From Sphaerochaeta sp032144095 (GTDB lineage: Bacteria; Spirochaetota; Spirochaetia; Sphaerochaetales; Sphaerochaetaceae): 64,000 nucleotides of DNA. The stretch lies in contig NZ_JAVSNJ010000001.1 in assembly GCF_032144095.1 (NCBI RefSeq), positions 464,483-528,482 on the forward strand. The letters run 5' to 3'. The notes under the pieces were generated by a model. That model saw only the letters and a program-made list of their open reading frames with translations, did no database searches and had not been told where the DNA came from. Within the stretch, counting starts at the first letter, position 1, and each line of letters opens with the position of its first letter. Below are positions 1 to 8,389 of the stretch, piece by piece. The position numbers and the translations under genes are program-made.

Positions 1-342
1 ATGCTGGCCGTCTCCCAGGGGCGGCTTGCAGACATCGATGTCACCTTCTCCCAGGGAGCAAGCTGTTGTGTGGTCCTGGCTAGCGGGGGGTATCCCGCAA
101 GCTATGAGACCGGCAAGGCAGTAACCATCGGTGAGCTTGGGCAAGGGGTCACCTGCCTGCATGCGGGCACAAGGCTTGTCCCTGGGGGCCTGGTCACCAA
201 CGGCGGTCGTGTGCTGAACCTAGTCGCAACTGCCGATACCCTGGCCGAAGCCGTGGCCAAGGCCTACGGTGCGGTCGGTTCGGTCTCGTTTGCAGGGATG
301 CACTATCGCAAGGACATTGGAAAACTCGCCCTTGAGGCGTAG
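1..342 (+). CDS. purD: Phosphoribosylamine-glycine ligase (PurD), C-terminal part
   Basis: This is the last 113 residues of GAR synthetase, which joins glycine to phosphoribosylamine with ATP in the second step of purine synthesis. The frame is open from the first base of the window, so the 5' part lies outside and the ATG at position 1 should not be taken as the start. The visible part is the typical PurD C-terminal domain: 'VVLASGGYPASYETG' is followed by the 'HAGT' segment and a 'TNGGRVLNLVATADTLAEA' stretch before the helical end. purL begins 10 bases after the stop, so the two purine genes are almost certainly in one operon. Confidence 0.93.
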   Translation: MLAVSQGRLADIDVTFSQGASCCVVLASGGYPASYETGKAVTIGELGQGVTCLHAGTRLVPGGLVTNGGRVLNLVATADTLAEAVAKAYGAVGSVSFAGMHYRKDIGKLALEA

Positions 343-352
343 GGGGGGGAGT

Positions 353-3300
353 ATGGTCCATCGATTGTTTGTGGAGAAGAAAGAGGGTTTCAGGGTCTCT
401 GAAGCGGCCCTGTTCGAGGATTTGCAGCTCTATCTCGGCATCAGTAGCCTGAAGGGTGTGCGCCTGGTCAACCGCTATGACATCCAGGGTATCGATACCT
501 CGCTTCTGGAAAGGTGCAAGCATACGGTGTTTTCCGAAATCCAGGTTGATACCATCAGCGATACCCTCCCAGAGGTCGCTAGCCCGTGTTTCATCCTTGG
601 TGTTGAGTATCTGCCTGGCCAATATGACCAGCGCTCTGATTCGGCTGCACAGTGCATACAGCTTATCAGCGGCTCTGAACGGCCCTTTGTCCGTAGTGCC
701 AGGATCTATCTGCTGGAAGGCTCTTTCTCGGAAGAGGAGAAGCTGGCCATCAGGGGATACCTGATAAACCCTGTGGACTCTTGCGAATCAAGGATGGAAC
801 TGCCAGAGGAGCTCTCTCCCACCATAAGGGATGCTCCTCCTGTCGAGACCCTCACAGGTTTCACCCTCTTCGATGACGAGAGGCTTGGTAGGTTCTCCCG
901 TGAGGAGGGGCTTGCCATGGATGAAGAGGACCTGAAGCTGGTGCGTTCCTATTTTGCCGAAACCGGACGGGATCCTACCCATACCGAGCTGAAGGTCCTC
1001 GATACCTACTGGTCCGACCATTGCCGCCATACGACCTTCCTTACCACCTTGGATAGGGTGCAGATTGAGGATGAGGAGATCTGCACGTGGTATGAACGCT
1101 ACCGCTTTCACCGCAAGGCCTTGGGAGTCTGCAAGCCAGAATCCCTGATGGACCTTGCCACCATCGGAGCCAAGGCTCTCAAGAAGGCGGGAAAACTACC
1201 CAGGTTGGACGAGTCTGAGGAGATCAACGCCTGTTCGGTGAAGGTCGATGTCGACCGGGACGGCAAAGAGGAGCCCTGGTTGTTGCTGTTCAAGAATGAG
1301 ACACACAACCACCCAACGGAGATAGAGCCTTTCGGTGGGGCAGCCACCTGCATAGGCGGGGCTATACGCGACCCCCTTTCGGGAAGGGCCTACGTATTCC
1401 AGGCGATGAGGATCAGTGGGGCTGCAAGCCCGTTGGGCCCTGTCGGGGAGACGCTTGCAGGAAAGATAGCCCAGAAGAAACTGGTGGTGACCGCGGCAAA
1501 CGGAAACAGTTCCTATGGCAACCAGATTGGGCTGGCAACCGGCCTCGTCCAGGAGATCTACCACCCGGGTTTTGTCGCAAAGCATATGGAACTGGGTGCT
1601 GTTGTCGGCGCAGTCCCCGCAGGGCAGGTCGTGCGCGAGGTCCCCCAACCGGGGGATCTGGTGGTGCTGGTGGGGGGAAGGACCGGCCGTGATGGGTGTG
1701 GTGGGGCTACAGGGTCGTCCAAGAGCCACACCATGGACTCTCTTGCCAGCTGTGGCTCTGAGGTCCAGAAGGGAAACGCCCCTGAGGAGAGGAAGCTCCA
1801 ACGCCTGATGAGGCGCCCTGAAGCTTCCAGGCTCATCAAGAGGTGCAATGACTTTGGGGCCGGCGGGGTATGCGTTGCCATAGGTGAGCTTGCCGATGGC
1901 CTGAGCATAGACCTTGATGCCGTGCTTACCAAGTATGAGGGGCTGGGAGGGACTGAGCTTGCCATCAGTGAATCCCAGGAGAGGATGGCGGTGGTCCTCC
2001 AGGCCGAGAATGTCGAAGCTTTTCAAAATTTTGCCAGGGAAGAGAACCTGGAAAGTTCGGTCGTAGCACGGGTCACCGAGGAACCTGCCTTGGTGATGTT
2101 CCACCAGGGAGAGAAGATTGTGGAGATCAGGCGATCCTTCCTTGATAGCCATGGGTCTGAGAAGCATGCCACGGTGGTGATCCCCAAAAGAGAGCCTTCC
2201 AGGAAGGTGGCGTCCGATCCTAATGTGGAGCAACGCCTGCTCGACCTGATGGGGGATTTGAATGTCTGTTCCCAGCAGGGCCTTGGAGAGCGTTTTGACT
2301 CCACCATAGGAAGTGGTTCCTTGTTTATGCCATACGGGGGCACCTATCAGGTGACGCCCTCCCAGGTGATGGCTGCCCTGTTTCCTGTGGGGAACAGCAG
2401 GACCAATACCGCCTCTGTCATGGCATGGGGCTATGATCCCTTCCTGATGGAGGAGGATCCTTTCGGTGGGGCGTTCTCTGCTGTGGTCCATTCGGTTGCA
2501 AAGCTGGTAGCCTCTGGGGCCGACCTGGGCCAGACCTACCTCTCCTTTCAGGAGTATTTCGGCAAGGTCGGGGATGATCCACTGCGGTGGGGTCTTCCCT
2601 TTGCAGCCTTGCTTGGGGCCTTCAAGGCCCAGATGTTGCTCGAAAAGGCGGCGATTGGGGGCAAGGATTCCATGAGCGGGTCCTTTGGATCGCTTGATGT
2701 TCCCCCGACATTGGTCAGCTTTGCGGTAAGCGCTTCTCCTGCCCAGGGCCTGATAAGCTGTGAGTTCAAGGGCGCAGGCCACCAGGTGGTCTTGCTTGAG
2801 GTAGAGCGGGAGGAAGATATACCCGCTCTCTTTGGCCAGGTCTCCTCCCTCATTGGGGAGGGGAAGGTGGCAGCCTGCTATGCTACCGGATTCGGGGGCA
2901 TAGCCGAGGCATTGGTGAAGATGTGTTTGGGAAACCGGATTGGCTTCTCCCTGCAGGCCTCTCTCGACCTGTTCTCCAAGCGGTACGGCTCGTTTGTGTT
3001 GGAGCTGACCGAGCCTTTGGCCCTGGGTACCCTGCTTGGATACACGACAGAAGCCCAGGTATTCCTGGCAGAACGGTGCAGCCTCCCCTTGGCCACGCTT
3101 CAGGCTGCCTATGAGGAGCCCCTCGAACGGGTATACCCGAGGAAACGAGCGGAAACGGAGGAGATCGCAATTCCAAACCTAGCTTGGGATAGGAGGGGAA
3201 GGGTCAGGTCAAGCTATCCCAAAGCCTCTCCCAAAGTCCTTATACCTGTGTTTCCCGGTACCAATTGTGAGTATGACCTGGAGCATGCCCTCTATGATGC

Positions 3301-4024
3301 AGGCGCCTCTTGTGAGACCTTTGTCATCAACAACCTCTCACCCCAAGGGGTGCGGGAGAGTGTCGTCCGGTTTGCCAAGGCCCTCTCATCGGCCCAAATC
3401 CTCTTTCTACCAGGGGGTTTTTCTGGAGGGGATGAGCCTGATGGATCGGGCAAGTTCATCGCAGCCTTCCTCCGCAACCCCCTCATTGCCGAAGAGATAG
3501 AGCTCTTGCTGGGGCAAAGGGATGGCCTGGTCGGTGGCATCTGCAATGGATTCCAGGCTCTGGTAAAGCTGGGGTTGTTGCCGTATGGGAAGATGCTTCT
3601 CCCTACCGAAGATGACCCTACCTTGAGCTTCAACCTGCTAGCACGACACCAGTCGATGCTGGTACGCACCAGGGTCGCCTCGACCCTCTCCCCTTGGATG
3701 GGCAGCCATAGGGTGGGGGATATCTCCCTGGTCCCCATCTCCCATGGGGAGGGACGGTTCATCTGCAAGCCCGAGGTCATGGACCTGTTGGTGGCCAACG
3801 GCCAGGTAGCGAGCCAGTATGTGGACCTGGAGGGGAAGGCCACCATGGCCTTGCCGTTCAACCCCAACGGTTCGGCCTATGCCTTGGAAGCCCTATCCTC
3901 TGCCGACGGCAGGGTGTTCGGAAGGATGGCCCATAGCGAGAGGGCAACGGGCAATCTCTACAGGAACACCCCGTACAGGCCTGATGATGGGCTTTTTGTC
4001 GGTGCTGTGGCCTACTTCTCCTGA
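353..4024 (+). CDS. purL: Phosphoribosylformylglycinamidine synthase, single-chain (PurL)
   Basis: FGAM synthase converts FGAR and glutamine to FGAM with ATP, the fourth step of purine synthesis. The open frame reaches back to 269, but the ATG at 353 directly follows a purine-rich G-run ribosome site and gives 1223 residues. This is the long single-chain form: a PurS-like N-terminus, two AIRS-type ATP-binding halves ('HTTFLTTLDRV', 'NETHNHPTEIEPFGGAATCIGG', 'FGAGGVCVAIGELADG'), and a class I glutaminase from about residue 962. In the glutaminase, 'GGICNGFQAL' carries the nucleophile Cys1064 and 'ISHGEGRF' supplies the histidine. Having glutaminase and synthetase in one chain means no separate PurS or PurQ is needed. 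Confidence 0.96.
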   Translation: MVHRLFVEKKEGFRVSEAALFEDLQLYLGISSLKGVRLVNRYDIQGIDTSLLERCKHTVFSEIQVDTISDTLPEVASPCFILGVEYLPGQYDQRSDSAAQCIQLISGSERPFVRSARIYLLEGSFSEEEKLAIRGYLINPVDSCESRMELPEELSPTIRDAPPVETLTGFTLFDDERLGRFSREEGLAMDEEDLKLVRSYFAETGRDPTHTELKVLDTYWSDHCRHTTFLTTLDRVQIEDEEICTWYERYRFHRKALGVCKPESLMDLATIGAKALKKAGKLPRLDESEEINACSVKVDVDRDGKEEPWLLLFKNETHNHPTEIEPFGGAATCIGGAIRDPLSGRAYVFQAMRISGAASPLGPVGETLAGKIAQKKLVVTAANGNSSYGNQIGLATGLVQEIYHPGFVAKHMELGAVVGAVPAGQVVREVPQPGDLVVLVGGRTGRDGCGGATGSSKSHTMDSLASCGSEVQKGNAPEERKLQRLMRRPEASRLIKRCNDFGAGGVCVAIGELADGLSIDLDAVLTKYEGLGGTELAISESQERMAVVLQAENVEAFQNFAREENLESSVVARVTEEPALVMFHQGEKIVEIRRSFLDSHGSEKHATVVIPKREPSRKVASDPNVEQRLLDLMGDLNVCSQQGLGERFDSTIGSGSLFMPYGGTYQVTPSQVMAALFPVGNSRTNTASVMAWGYDPFLMEEDPFGGAFSAVVHSVAKLVASGADLGQTYLSFQEYFGKVGDDPLRWGLPFAALLGAFKAQMLLEKAAIGGKDSMSGSFGSLDVPPTLVSFAVSASPAQGLISCEFKGAGHQVVLLEVEREEDIPALFGQVSSLIGEGKVAACYATGFGGIAEALVKMCLGNRIGFSLQASLDLFSKRYGSFVLELTEPLALGTLLGYTTEAQVFLAERCSLPLATLQAAYEEPLERVYPRKRAETEEIAIPNLAWDRRGRVRSSYPKASPKVLIPVFPGTNCEYDLEHALYDAGASCETFVINNLSPQGVRESVVRFAKALSSAQILFLPGGFSGGDEPDGSGKFIAAFLRNPLIAEEIELLLGQRDGLVGGICNGFQALVKLGLLPYGKMLLPTEDDPTLSFNLLARHQSMLVRTRVASTLSPWMGSHRVGDISLVPISHGEGRFICKPEVMDLLVANGQVASQYVDLEGKATMALPFNPNGSAYALEALSSADGRVFGRMAHSERATGNLYRNTPYRPDDGLFVGAVAYFS

Positions 4025-4131
4025 TAGCTACGTCAACCGTTGCACAAAGGGGGTGAGAACTTTGGCTCCTCCTCTCCTCCACTATCTGTGGTATGATGGG
4101 GGCAAGCATCACAGAAGAAAGGATGGACTGT

Positions 4132-4470
4132 ATGGACAAGTTTGTTATTTTCGCATTTCAGGGTAACCCCACCTGTTTCGTGCATGTCCTGTTGAATGCA
4201 CTCGATATGCATGCCAAGGGTAAGGATGTGAAGGTTGTGCTGGAAGGTGAGGCAGTGAAGTTGGTGAAGGCCATGACCGAGGCAAAGAACCCTCTTTTCA
4301 GGAAGGTGGTGGAGCTCAAGCTCATCGACTCGGTCTGCAGGGCCTGCTCGGCTACCTTGGGAGTCCTCGAGTACAACGAGCAGTCGGGCCTGCCTGTCGG
4401 TGGTGATATGAGCAACCACCCTTCGTTCCTCTCCTACATCGAGAAGGGTTATCAGGTCATTACGCTCTAG
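4132..4470 (+). CDS. DsrE/DsrF-like family protein
   Basis: A small cytoplasmic protein of 112 residues with the DsrE/TusD-like alpha/beta fold. It has a hydrophobic first strand ('KFVIFAF'), a helix with 'VHVLLNALDMHAKG', a second strand ('VKVVLEGEA') and a Cys-rich loop 'SVCRACSATLGVL'. Family members move sulfur or sense redox state; the two cysteines here could do so, but that is inferred. The ATG at 4132 is chosen because an AAAGGA ribosome site lies 9 bases upstream; in-frame ATGs at 4093 and 4123 lack good spacing. It stands alone behind purL and is followed by a strong hairpin terminator. Confidence 0.72.
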   Translation: MDKFVIFAFQGNPTCFVHVLLNALDMHAKGKDVKVVLEGEAVKLVKAMTEAKNPLFRKVVELKLIDSVCRACSATLGVLEYNEQSGLPVGGDMSNHPSFLSYIEKGYQVITL

Positions 4471-4493
4471 GCATGAAGCAGACGAACATCGTT

Positions 4494-4520
4494 GCCTCCC
4501 AGGTGGGAGGCTTCGTTTTT
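4494..4520 (+). terminator. Rho-independent terminator after the DsrE-like gene
   Basis: A 7-bp GC-rich stem (GCCTCCC / GGGAGGC) with loop AGGT is followed by TTCGTTTTT. The inverted repeat extends partly outward through GTTGCC/GGCTTC. Confidence 0.85.
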
Positions 4521-4719
4521 GGTCGTTCTCCAACAAGATCTGGTTGGGCTTGTGCCAGTTTTGCTCGGTTTCTTCTCCCATTCTTACAGCTGTGTGTCAA
4601 AATGATCCAAAAATGAATCGTGCAATAGGAATGTGGGACCTTCTGTGCTAGAACAGGGTGCCAATGGGGTAGTGCAGTTGTTTGTCATGAGATTGCTCAT
4701 TGGTGATGTTATTACGATA

Positions 4720-4750
4720 AATACATATAATACAAGGTATTACATGTATT
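4720..4750. promoter_or_regulatory. 31-bp nearly perfect palindrome, candidate activator site upstream of hsp20
   Basis: Two 14-base arms, AATACATATAATAC and GTATTACATGTATT, are complementary except at one position and are separated by AAG. The centre (4735) lies about 85 bases before the start point predicted from the sigma-54 promoter, a usual place for an enhancer-binding protein. The arms are too AT-rich and lack a T-tract, so a terminator is unlikely. Confidence 0.55.
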
Positions 4751-4792
4751 GATTATATTCTTTCCTCTCTTGGAGTTCTCGCTCCGGTAAAG

Positions 4793-4809
4793 TTGGCATG
4801 CTCCTTGCA
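4793..4809 (+). promoter_or_regulatory. Sigma-54 (RpoN) -24/-12 promoter for hsp20
   Basis: TTGGCATGCTCCTTGCA matches the RpoN consensus (TTGGCAYR, 4 bases, TTGCW) at every conserved base, with GG at 4795 and GC at 4807 separated by exactly 10 bases. Transcription would start near 4820, leaving a leader of about 50 bases. No CIRCE element or strong sigma-70 promoter was seen in the same region. Confidence 0.72.
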
Positions 4810-4870
4810 TTACTGTTTGTACAAGCCTAGAGGCCTGCATATACCACAATGCACACATGGAGGTGTCAAC

Positions 4871-5302
4871 ATGAAATATTACGTAACATACAATCGCAAC
4901 AATCCGGTATCGAGCTATCGCTCCCTGTTTGATGACCTATGGTCCGATCTGAGCGCTACTGCCAGCAAGATCCCCCCGGTTGATATTGTCGAGACTGACA
5001 AGGCGTATGTTATCGAGGCTGAGCTTGCCGGATATACCCAGGAAGAAGTGCAGGTGAATGTCGACAAGCACGTTTTGAAGATCAGCTCCTCCAAGGAGAA
5101 CCTGAAGGATGTTGACGAGAACAAGAAGTCCCTGGTTCGTGAGCGCTACTATAGGGCCTTTGAACGGTCCTTCAGTCTGCCTGAGGACATTGCCGAAGAC
5201 CAGATCGAAGGGGAGTTCGCCAATGGGGTGTTGACCATCACCCTGCCCAAGAAGCCCGAGGTTCAGCCCAAGAGCATTGAAGTGAAGATCAAGGGAAACT
5301 GA
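4871..5302 (+). CDS. hsp20: Small heat-shock protein, Hsp20 / alpha-crystallin family
   Basis: An ATP-independent holdase chaperone of 143 residues that binds unfolding proteins in the cytoplasm. The alpha-crystallin domain begins at 'PPVDIVETDKAYVIEAELAG', continues through 'VNVDKHVLKISSSKEN', and ends with the hallmark 'GEFANGVLTITLPK' strand. The 'RERYYRAFERSFSLPEDI' stretch between them is typical of bacterial class A sHsps. The ATG at 4871 has a GGAGGTG ribosome site six bases upstream; the in-frame extension to 4793 overlaps the promoter and is not used. It is monocistronic, preceded by a sigma-54 promoter and palindrome and followed by a hairpin. Sigma-54 control suggests stress-specific activation by an enhancer-binding protein encoded elsewhere. 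Confidence 0.95.
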   Translation: MKYYVTYNRNNPVSSYRSLFDDLWSDLSATASKIPPVDIVETDKAYVIEAELAGYTQEEVQVNVDKHVLKISSSKENLKDVDENKKSLVRERYYRAFERSFSLPEDIAEDQIEGEFANGVLTITLPKKPEVQPKSIEVKIKGN

Positions 5303-5338
5303 CAACCAACCGATTCGTACCGTTTGCAGCTTGCACAC

Positions 5339-5366
5339 AGACAGCCTGGAGAGATCCAGGCTGTCT
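5339..5366. terminator. Bidirectional hairpin between hsp20 and the cupin gene
   Basis: A 12-bp perfect stem (AGACAGCCTGGA / TCCAGGCTGTCT) with loop GAGA lies between two converging genes. T-tracts are short on both sides. Confidence 0.7.
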
Positions 5367-5379
5367 TGTAGTGTAGGGA

Positions 5380-5724
5380 TCAGTCCAGGATGATGAGGGC
5401 CATGAGCTTCAAAGGCTCCTTCTCTTCATTGCGGATGGCATGGCTTGCCCCACCACCGGTAACGACGAGGTCCCCTTTGGTCACCAGCTTCTCGCCATCA
5501 GCTTCCGTTACGATGCCCTTTCCCTCTGTGATCCAGTAGTATTCGGTCTCGTTGACATGGTCATGCACCCCGATGGAGCATCCCTTTTCCAGGGTTATCT
5601 CACTGAACAGGCGGCAGTGCTGTACGCTTCCTTCCTCGGCAAGGGCCCTGAATTGGGTTGAACCCGTTCCACCGCGCAGGTGCTCTTTTGTCGTTATGGG
5701 CATCTCATTGAATTTTCTGATCAT
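5380..5724 (-). CDS. Cupin domain protein
   Basis: A 114-residue single-domain cupin. Motif 1 is seen as 'GCSIGVHDHVNETEYYWITEG', with His-x-His and a Glu as likely metal ligands, and motif 2 as 'GDLVVTGGGASHAIRN' with the last His. Such small cupins act as isomerases, dioxygenases or sugar-binding proteins; nothing here fixes the substrate. The start at 5724 is preferred over a GTG six codons upstream because AAGGAG lies at ideal distance from it. It converges with hsp20 and is divergent from nfnA, so it is probably a single-gene unit. Confidence 0.85.
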   Translation of the reverse strand: MIRKFNEMPITTKEHLRGGTGSTQFRALAEEGSVQHCRLFSEITLEKGCSIGVHDHVNETEYYWITEGKGIVTEADGEKLVTKGDLVVTGGGASHAIRNEEKEPLKLMALIILD

Positions 5725-5966
5725 TTTTGACTCCTTCGTCACTAGTTTGCCTTAGAGGGACCTGTTTGGACAAGAGCCTTGCTCCGTTTGCAGATGATTG
5801 TTGACACAGCAGGTCAATGGGGAAATACTGCTCTCATTAGAACCAACACTGTTTTCGTGCATGCTGCCAATTCATGGGCTCCAAAACTCTTGGAAAGGTT
5901 TTCAATGCTACGATTATCGGCTATCATACGGTACGGTTATGCAGAGATTTGACCGAGGAGTTACGC

Positions 5967-6815
5967 ATGAACAATATTCTATCGAAGCAGAGGCTCTCCC
6001 AGGAAGTTTTCAGAGTGAGCATTCATGCTCCAGAGATAGCGGAAGCAAGAAAACCTGGGCAGTTCATCATCTTGCAGATGGGTGGTGATTTTGGCGAGAG
6101 GATCCCTCTTACCATTGCCGATGCAAATGTGGAAGAGGGCTCCATAACCCTCATTTTCCAGGCTGTTGGAGAGACTACTCACCGCCTTGCAACCCTGGAA
6201 ATCGGTGATTCAATAGAGAATTTGCTTGGTCCGTTGGGTAAGCCCACCGACATTAGGAAATATGGAAAGGTAGTCTGCGTAGGTGGAGGCATCGGGGTGG
6301 CCCCGCTTTTTCCCATCGTGCAAGCCATGAAGCAGGCCGGTAATGAAGTGAAGGTCATCATGGGTGCGCGTAACAAGAGTCTGCTCATCATGGAAGAGGA
6401 GATGAAGAATACCGCCGATGAGGTCATCGTCGTAACCGATGATGGCTCCTACGGCCGGAAAGCTCTGGTGACCGTTCCCCTAAAGGAGCTTTGTGAAGAG
6501 TGGAAACCCGATTGCGTTGTCATCATCGGTCCTCCCGTCATGATGAAGTTTTCTGCCCTTACCACCAAGCCCTACGGGATCCACACCATCGTTTCGCTGA
6601 ACACCATCATGATAGACGGAACAGGTATGTGTGGGGGCTGCAGGGTCAACATTGGGGGTACGACCAAGTTCGTCTGTGTTGACGGGCCTGAGTTCGATGG
6701 CCACCTGGTTGACTGGGACAATATGCTTCTCCGTCTGGGAACCTATAGGAACAAGGAAGAGGAAGCTCATCATCGCTGCCATATCGGCCTGGAAATCAAA
6801 GAGGGAGAGGCGTAG
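5967..6815 (+). CDS. nfnA: NADH-dependent reduced ferredoxin:NADP+ oxidoreductase, small subunit (NfnA/SudB type)
   Basis: A flavoprotein of 282 residues in the ferredoxin-NADP reductase / dihydroorotate dehydrogenase electron-transfer family. It shows an N-terminal FAD-binding barrel ('GQFIILQM', 'GERIPLTIAD'), a nucleotide-binding domain ('VVCVGGGIGVAPLFPI') and a C-terminal [2Fe-2S] site with cysteines in 'GMCGGCRV' and 'KFVCVDGPEFDGH'. The ATG at 5967 has GAGGAG at good distance; the longer frame from 5874 lacks a ribosome site. The stop is three bases before nfnB. Together they form a flavin-based electron-bifurcating transhydrogenase linking NADH, ferredoxin and NADPH, as expected in a fermentative anaerobe. 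Confidence 0.9.
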   Translation: MNNILSKQRLSQEVFRVSIHAPEIAEARKPGQFIILQMGGDFGERIPLTIADANVEEGSITLIFQAVGETTHRLATLEIGDSIENLLGPLGKPTDIRKYGKVVCVGGGIGVAPLFPIVQAMKQAGNEVKVIMGARNKSLLIMEEEMKNTADEVIVVTDDGSYGRKALVTVPLKELCEEWKPDCVVIIGPPVMMKFSALTTKPYGIHTIVSLNTIMIDGTGMCGGCRVNIGGTTKFVCVDGPEFDGHLVDWDNMLLRLGTYRNKEEEAHHRCHIGLEIKEGEA

Positions 6816-6818
6816 ACC

Positions 6819-8306
6819 ATGCATGTTTCACTAGAAGAACTCGATAAGAAGGCCAAGGCTGTCCTAGAGACCTATGAAGGGGCAACGCTCACCCCCAAGG
6901 AGAGGGCTCAGATTCCCCTCCAGGAGATGCCAACCCAGGACCCTGGGGTCCGTGTCAAGAATATGCAGGAGGTTTCCATCGGATATACCGAGAACCAGGT
7001 GAGAGCCGAGGCCCTGCGCTGCCTGCAGTGCAAGAACAAGCCCTGCATCAAGGGCTGCCCTGTCTCGATCGACATCCCGGCCTTCATTGCAGAGGCTGCA
7101 AAGGGTGAGCACGCAAAGGCCCTTTCCATCATCAAGGAGAGCAGTTCCCTGCCCGCCATCTGTGGAAGGGTCTGTCCCCAGGAGAGCCAGTGCCAGCTCT
7201 ATTGTACGGTTGGCAAGGTCCTCAAGGATGTGGAGCAGTCGGTTTCCATCGGTAGGATCGAACGCTATGTCGCCGACTTTGCCCGCGAGCATGAGTGTGA
7301 GACCATCCCGACCGTAGCCCCTGAGACAGGCAAGAAGGTAGCTGTTGTCGGTACCGGACCTGCAAGCATCTCTGCTGCCATGGACCTCCGAAGGGAGGGC
7401 CATGAGGTGGTGATGTTCGAGGCCCTGCACAAGGCTGGTGGGGTACTGGTATATGGGATCCCTGAATTCCGTCTTCCCAAGAAGATTGTGGAACACGAAC
7501 TGCAGAACCTCAAGGACATGGGGGTGACCATCAGACGGAACTACCTGGTCGGAAAGACCCGCAAGATCGCGGACCTTATGGGTAAGGACGGTTTTGATGC
7601 TGTCTTTGTCGGCTCAGGTGCAGGTCTACCCAAGTTCATGGGCATCGAGGGCGAAAACTATGTAGGGGTCTTCTCTGCAAACGAATACCTGACCCGTAGC
7701 AACCTCATGAAGGCCTATGCCGTCGGTGAAGCCCTTACCCCTCTCTTCGACTCGAAAAAGGTTGCTGTCTTTGGTGGTGGAAACGTCGCCATGGATGCTG
7801 CCAGGACGGCCAAGCGCCTGGGGTCAGAAGAGGTGAGCATCATCTATCGCCGTACCGAGGTCGAGATGCCTGCCCGTAGGGAAGAGGTGGCCCATGCCAA
7901 GGAAGAGGGAGTGAGGTTCCTCTACCTCCATGCCCCCCTGAAGATCACAGCCAACGAGAAGGGAAGGGTCAATGGTGTTGAGCTTATCCAGTGTGAGCTG
8001 GGTGAACCTGATGCCTCTGGCCGCCGTTCCCCCGTAGAGATCCCCGGCAGCGAAAAGATGTTTGATTTCGATACGGTCATCGTTGCCATCGGTAATGCCA
8101 GCAACCCACTCATCAAGGCAACCACAGACGAGATCGAAGTAAATCGTCGGGGAAATTTCATCGTCAATGAAGAAACCTGTGAAACCACCCTCAAGGGTGT
8201 CTATGCTGGGGGCGATATTGTCCTTGGTGCAGCGACGGTAATATTGGCCATGGGACAAGGTCGCAAAGCGGCCAAGGCCATGAACCAATATTTGTTGACA
8301 AAATAA
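6819..8306 (+). CDS. nfnB: NADH-dependent reduced ferredoxin:NADP+ oxidoreductase, large subunit (NfnB; glutamate synthase beta-like)
   Basis: A 495-residue protein related to the small (beta) subunit of glutamate synthase. The N-terminal helical domain carries two cysteine clusters for [4Fe-4S] centres ('CLQCKNKPCIKGCP' and 'ICGRVCPQESQCQLYC'). Two Rossmann folds follow: 'VAVVGTGPASISAAMDL' for FAD and 'VAVFGGGNVAMDAARTAKR' for NAD(P)H, and the family end motif is 'VYAGGDIVLGAATVILAMGQG'. With nfnA directly upstream and no large glutamate synthase subunit nearby, the Nfn role is much more likely than glutamate synthesis. It overlaps no other gene and is followed by a hairpin. Confidence 0.9.
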   Translation: MHVSLEELDKKAKAVLETYEGATLTPKERAQIPLQEMPTQDPGVRVKNMQEVSIGYTENQVRAEALRCLQCKNKPCIKGCPVSIDIPAFIAEAAKGEHAKALSIIKESSSLPAICGRVCPQESQCQLYCTVGKVLKDVEQSVSIGRIERYVADFAREHECETIPTVAPETGKKVAVVGTGPASISAAMDLRREGHEVVMFEALHKAGGVLVYGIPEFRLPKKIVEHELQNLKDMGVTIRRNYLVGKTRKIADLMGKDGFDAVFVGSGAGLPKFMGIEGENYVGVFSANEYLTRSNLMKAYAVGEALTPLFDSKKVAVFGGGNVAMDAARTAKRLGSEEVSIIYRRTEVEMPARREEVAHAKEEGVRFLYLHAPLKITANEKGRVNGVELIQCELGEPDASGRRSPVEIPGSEKMFDFDTVIVAIGNASNPLIKATTDEIEVNRRGNFIVNEETCETTLKGVYAGGDIVLGAATVILAMGQGRKAAKAMNQYLLTK

Positions 8307-8321
8307 CAATTTAGTAGCTTA

Positions 8322-8349
8322 GGTATCTGCAGTTTCTGCTGCAGATACC
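8322..8349 (+). terminator. Hairpin after nfnAB
   Basis: An 11-bp perfect inverted repeat, GGTATCTGCAG and CTGCAGATACC, with loop TTTCTG lies 15 bases after the nfnB stop. There is no T-tract, so it may be a processing or stability element rather than a true terminator. Confidence 0.55.
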
Positions 8350-8354
8350 GTGCC

Positions 8355-8383
8355 TTGAAACAGTTCTTTCCATTGTGTATAGT
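8355..8383 (+). promoter_or_regulatory. Sigma-70 promoter for the PTS EIIA-like gene
   Basis: TTGAAA and TATAGT are separated by 17 bases. The predicted start (about 8390) falls on an in-frame GTG, so this mRNA may be leaderless. Confidence 0.6.
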
Positions 8384-8389
8384 ACAGCA

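Larger units (their letters stand above)
4471..4870. other. 400-base gene-free region between the DsrE-like gene and hsp20
   Basis: It holds the terminator of the upstream gene (4494-4520), then about 200 bases with no convincing frame or RNA fold (4521-4719). A 31-bp AT-rich palindrome (4720-4750) and a sigma-54 type promoter (4793-4809) lie next to hsp20. An open frame starting at 4793 is only an upstream extension of the hsp20 frame. Confidence 0.7.

Noticed and set aside
1196..2782. 528-codon minus-strand frame opposite purL
   Set aside because: It lies wholly inside a highly conserved plus-strand gene, has no family motif, and has composition expected of an antisense shadow.
4521..4870. 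CIRCE/HrcA element before hsp20
   Set aside because: The inverted repeat TTAGCACTC-N9-GAGTGCTAA is absent; the palindrome present is different in sequence and length.
6819..8306. Glutamate synthase small subunit (gltD)
   Set aside because: The sequence fits the family, but the NfnA-type gene directly upstream and the lack of a large subunit make NfnB the better call.
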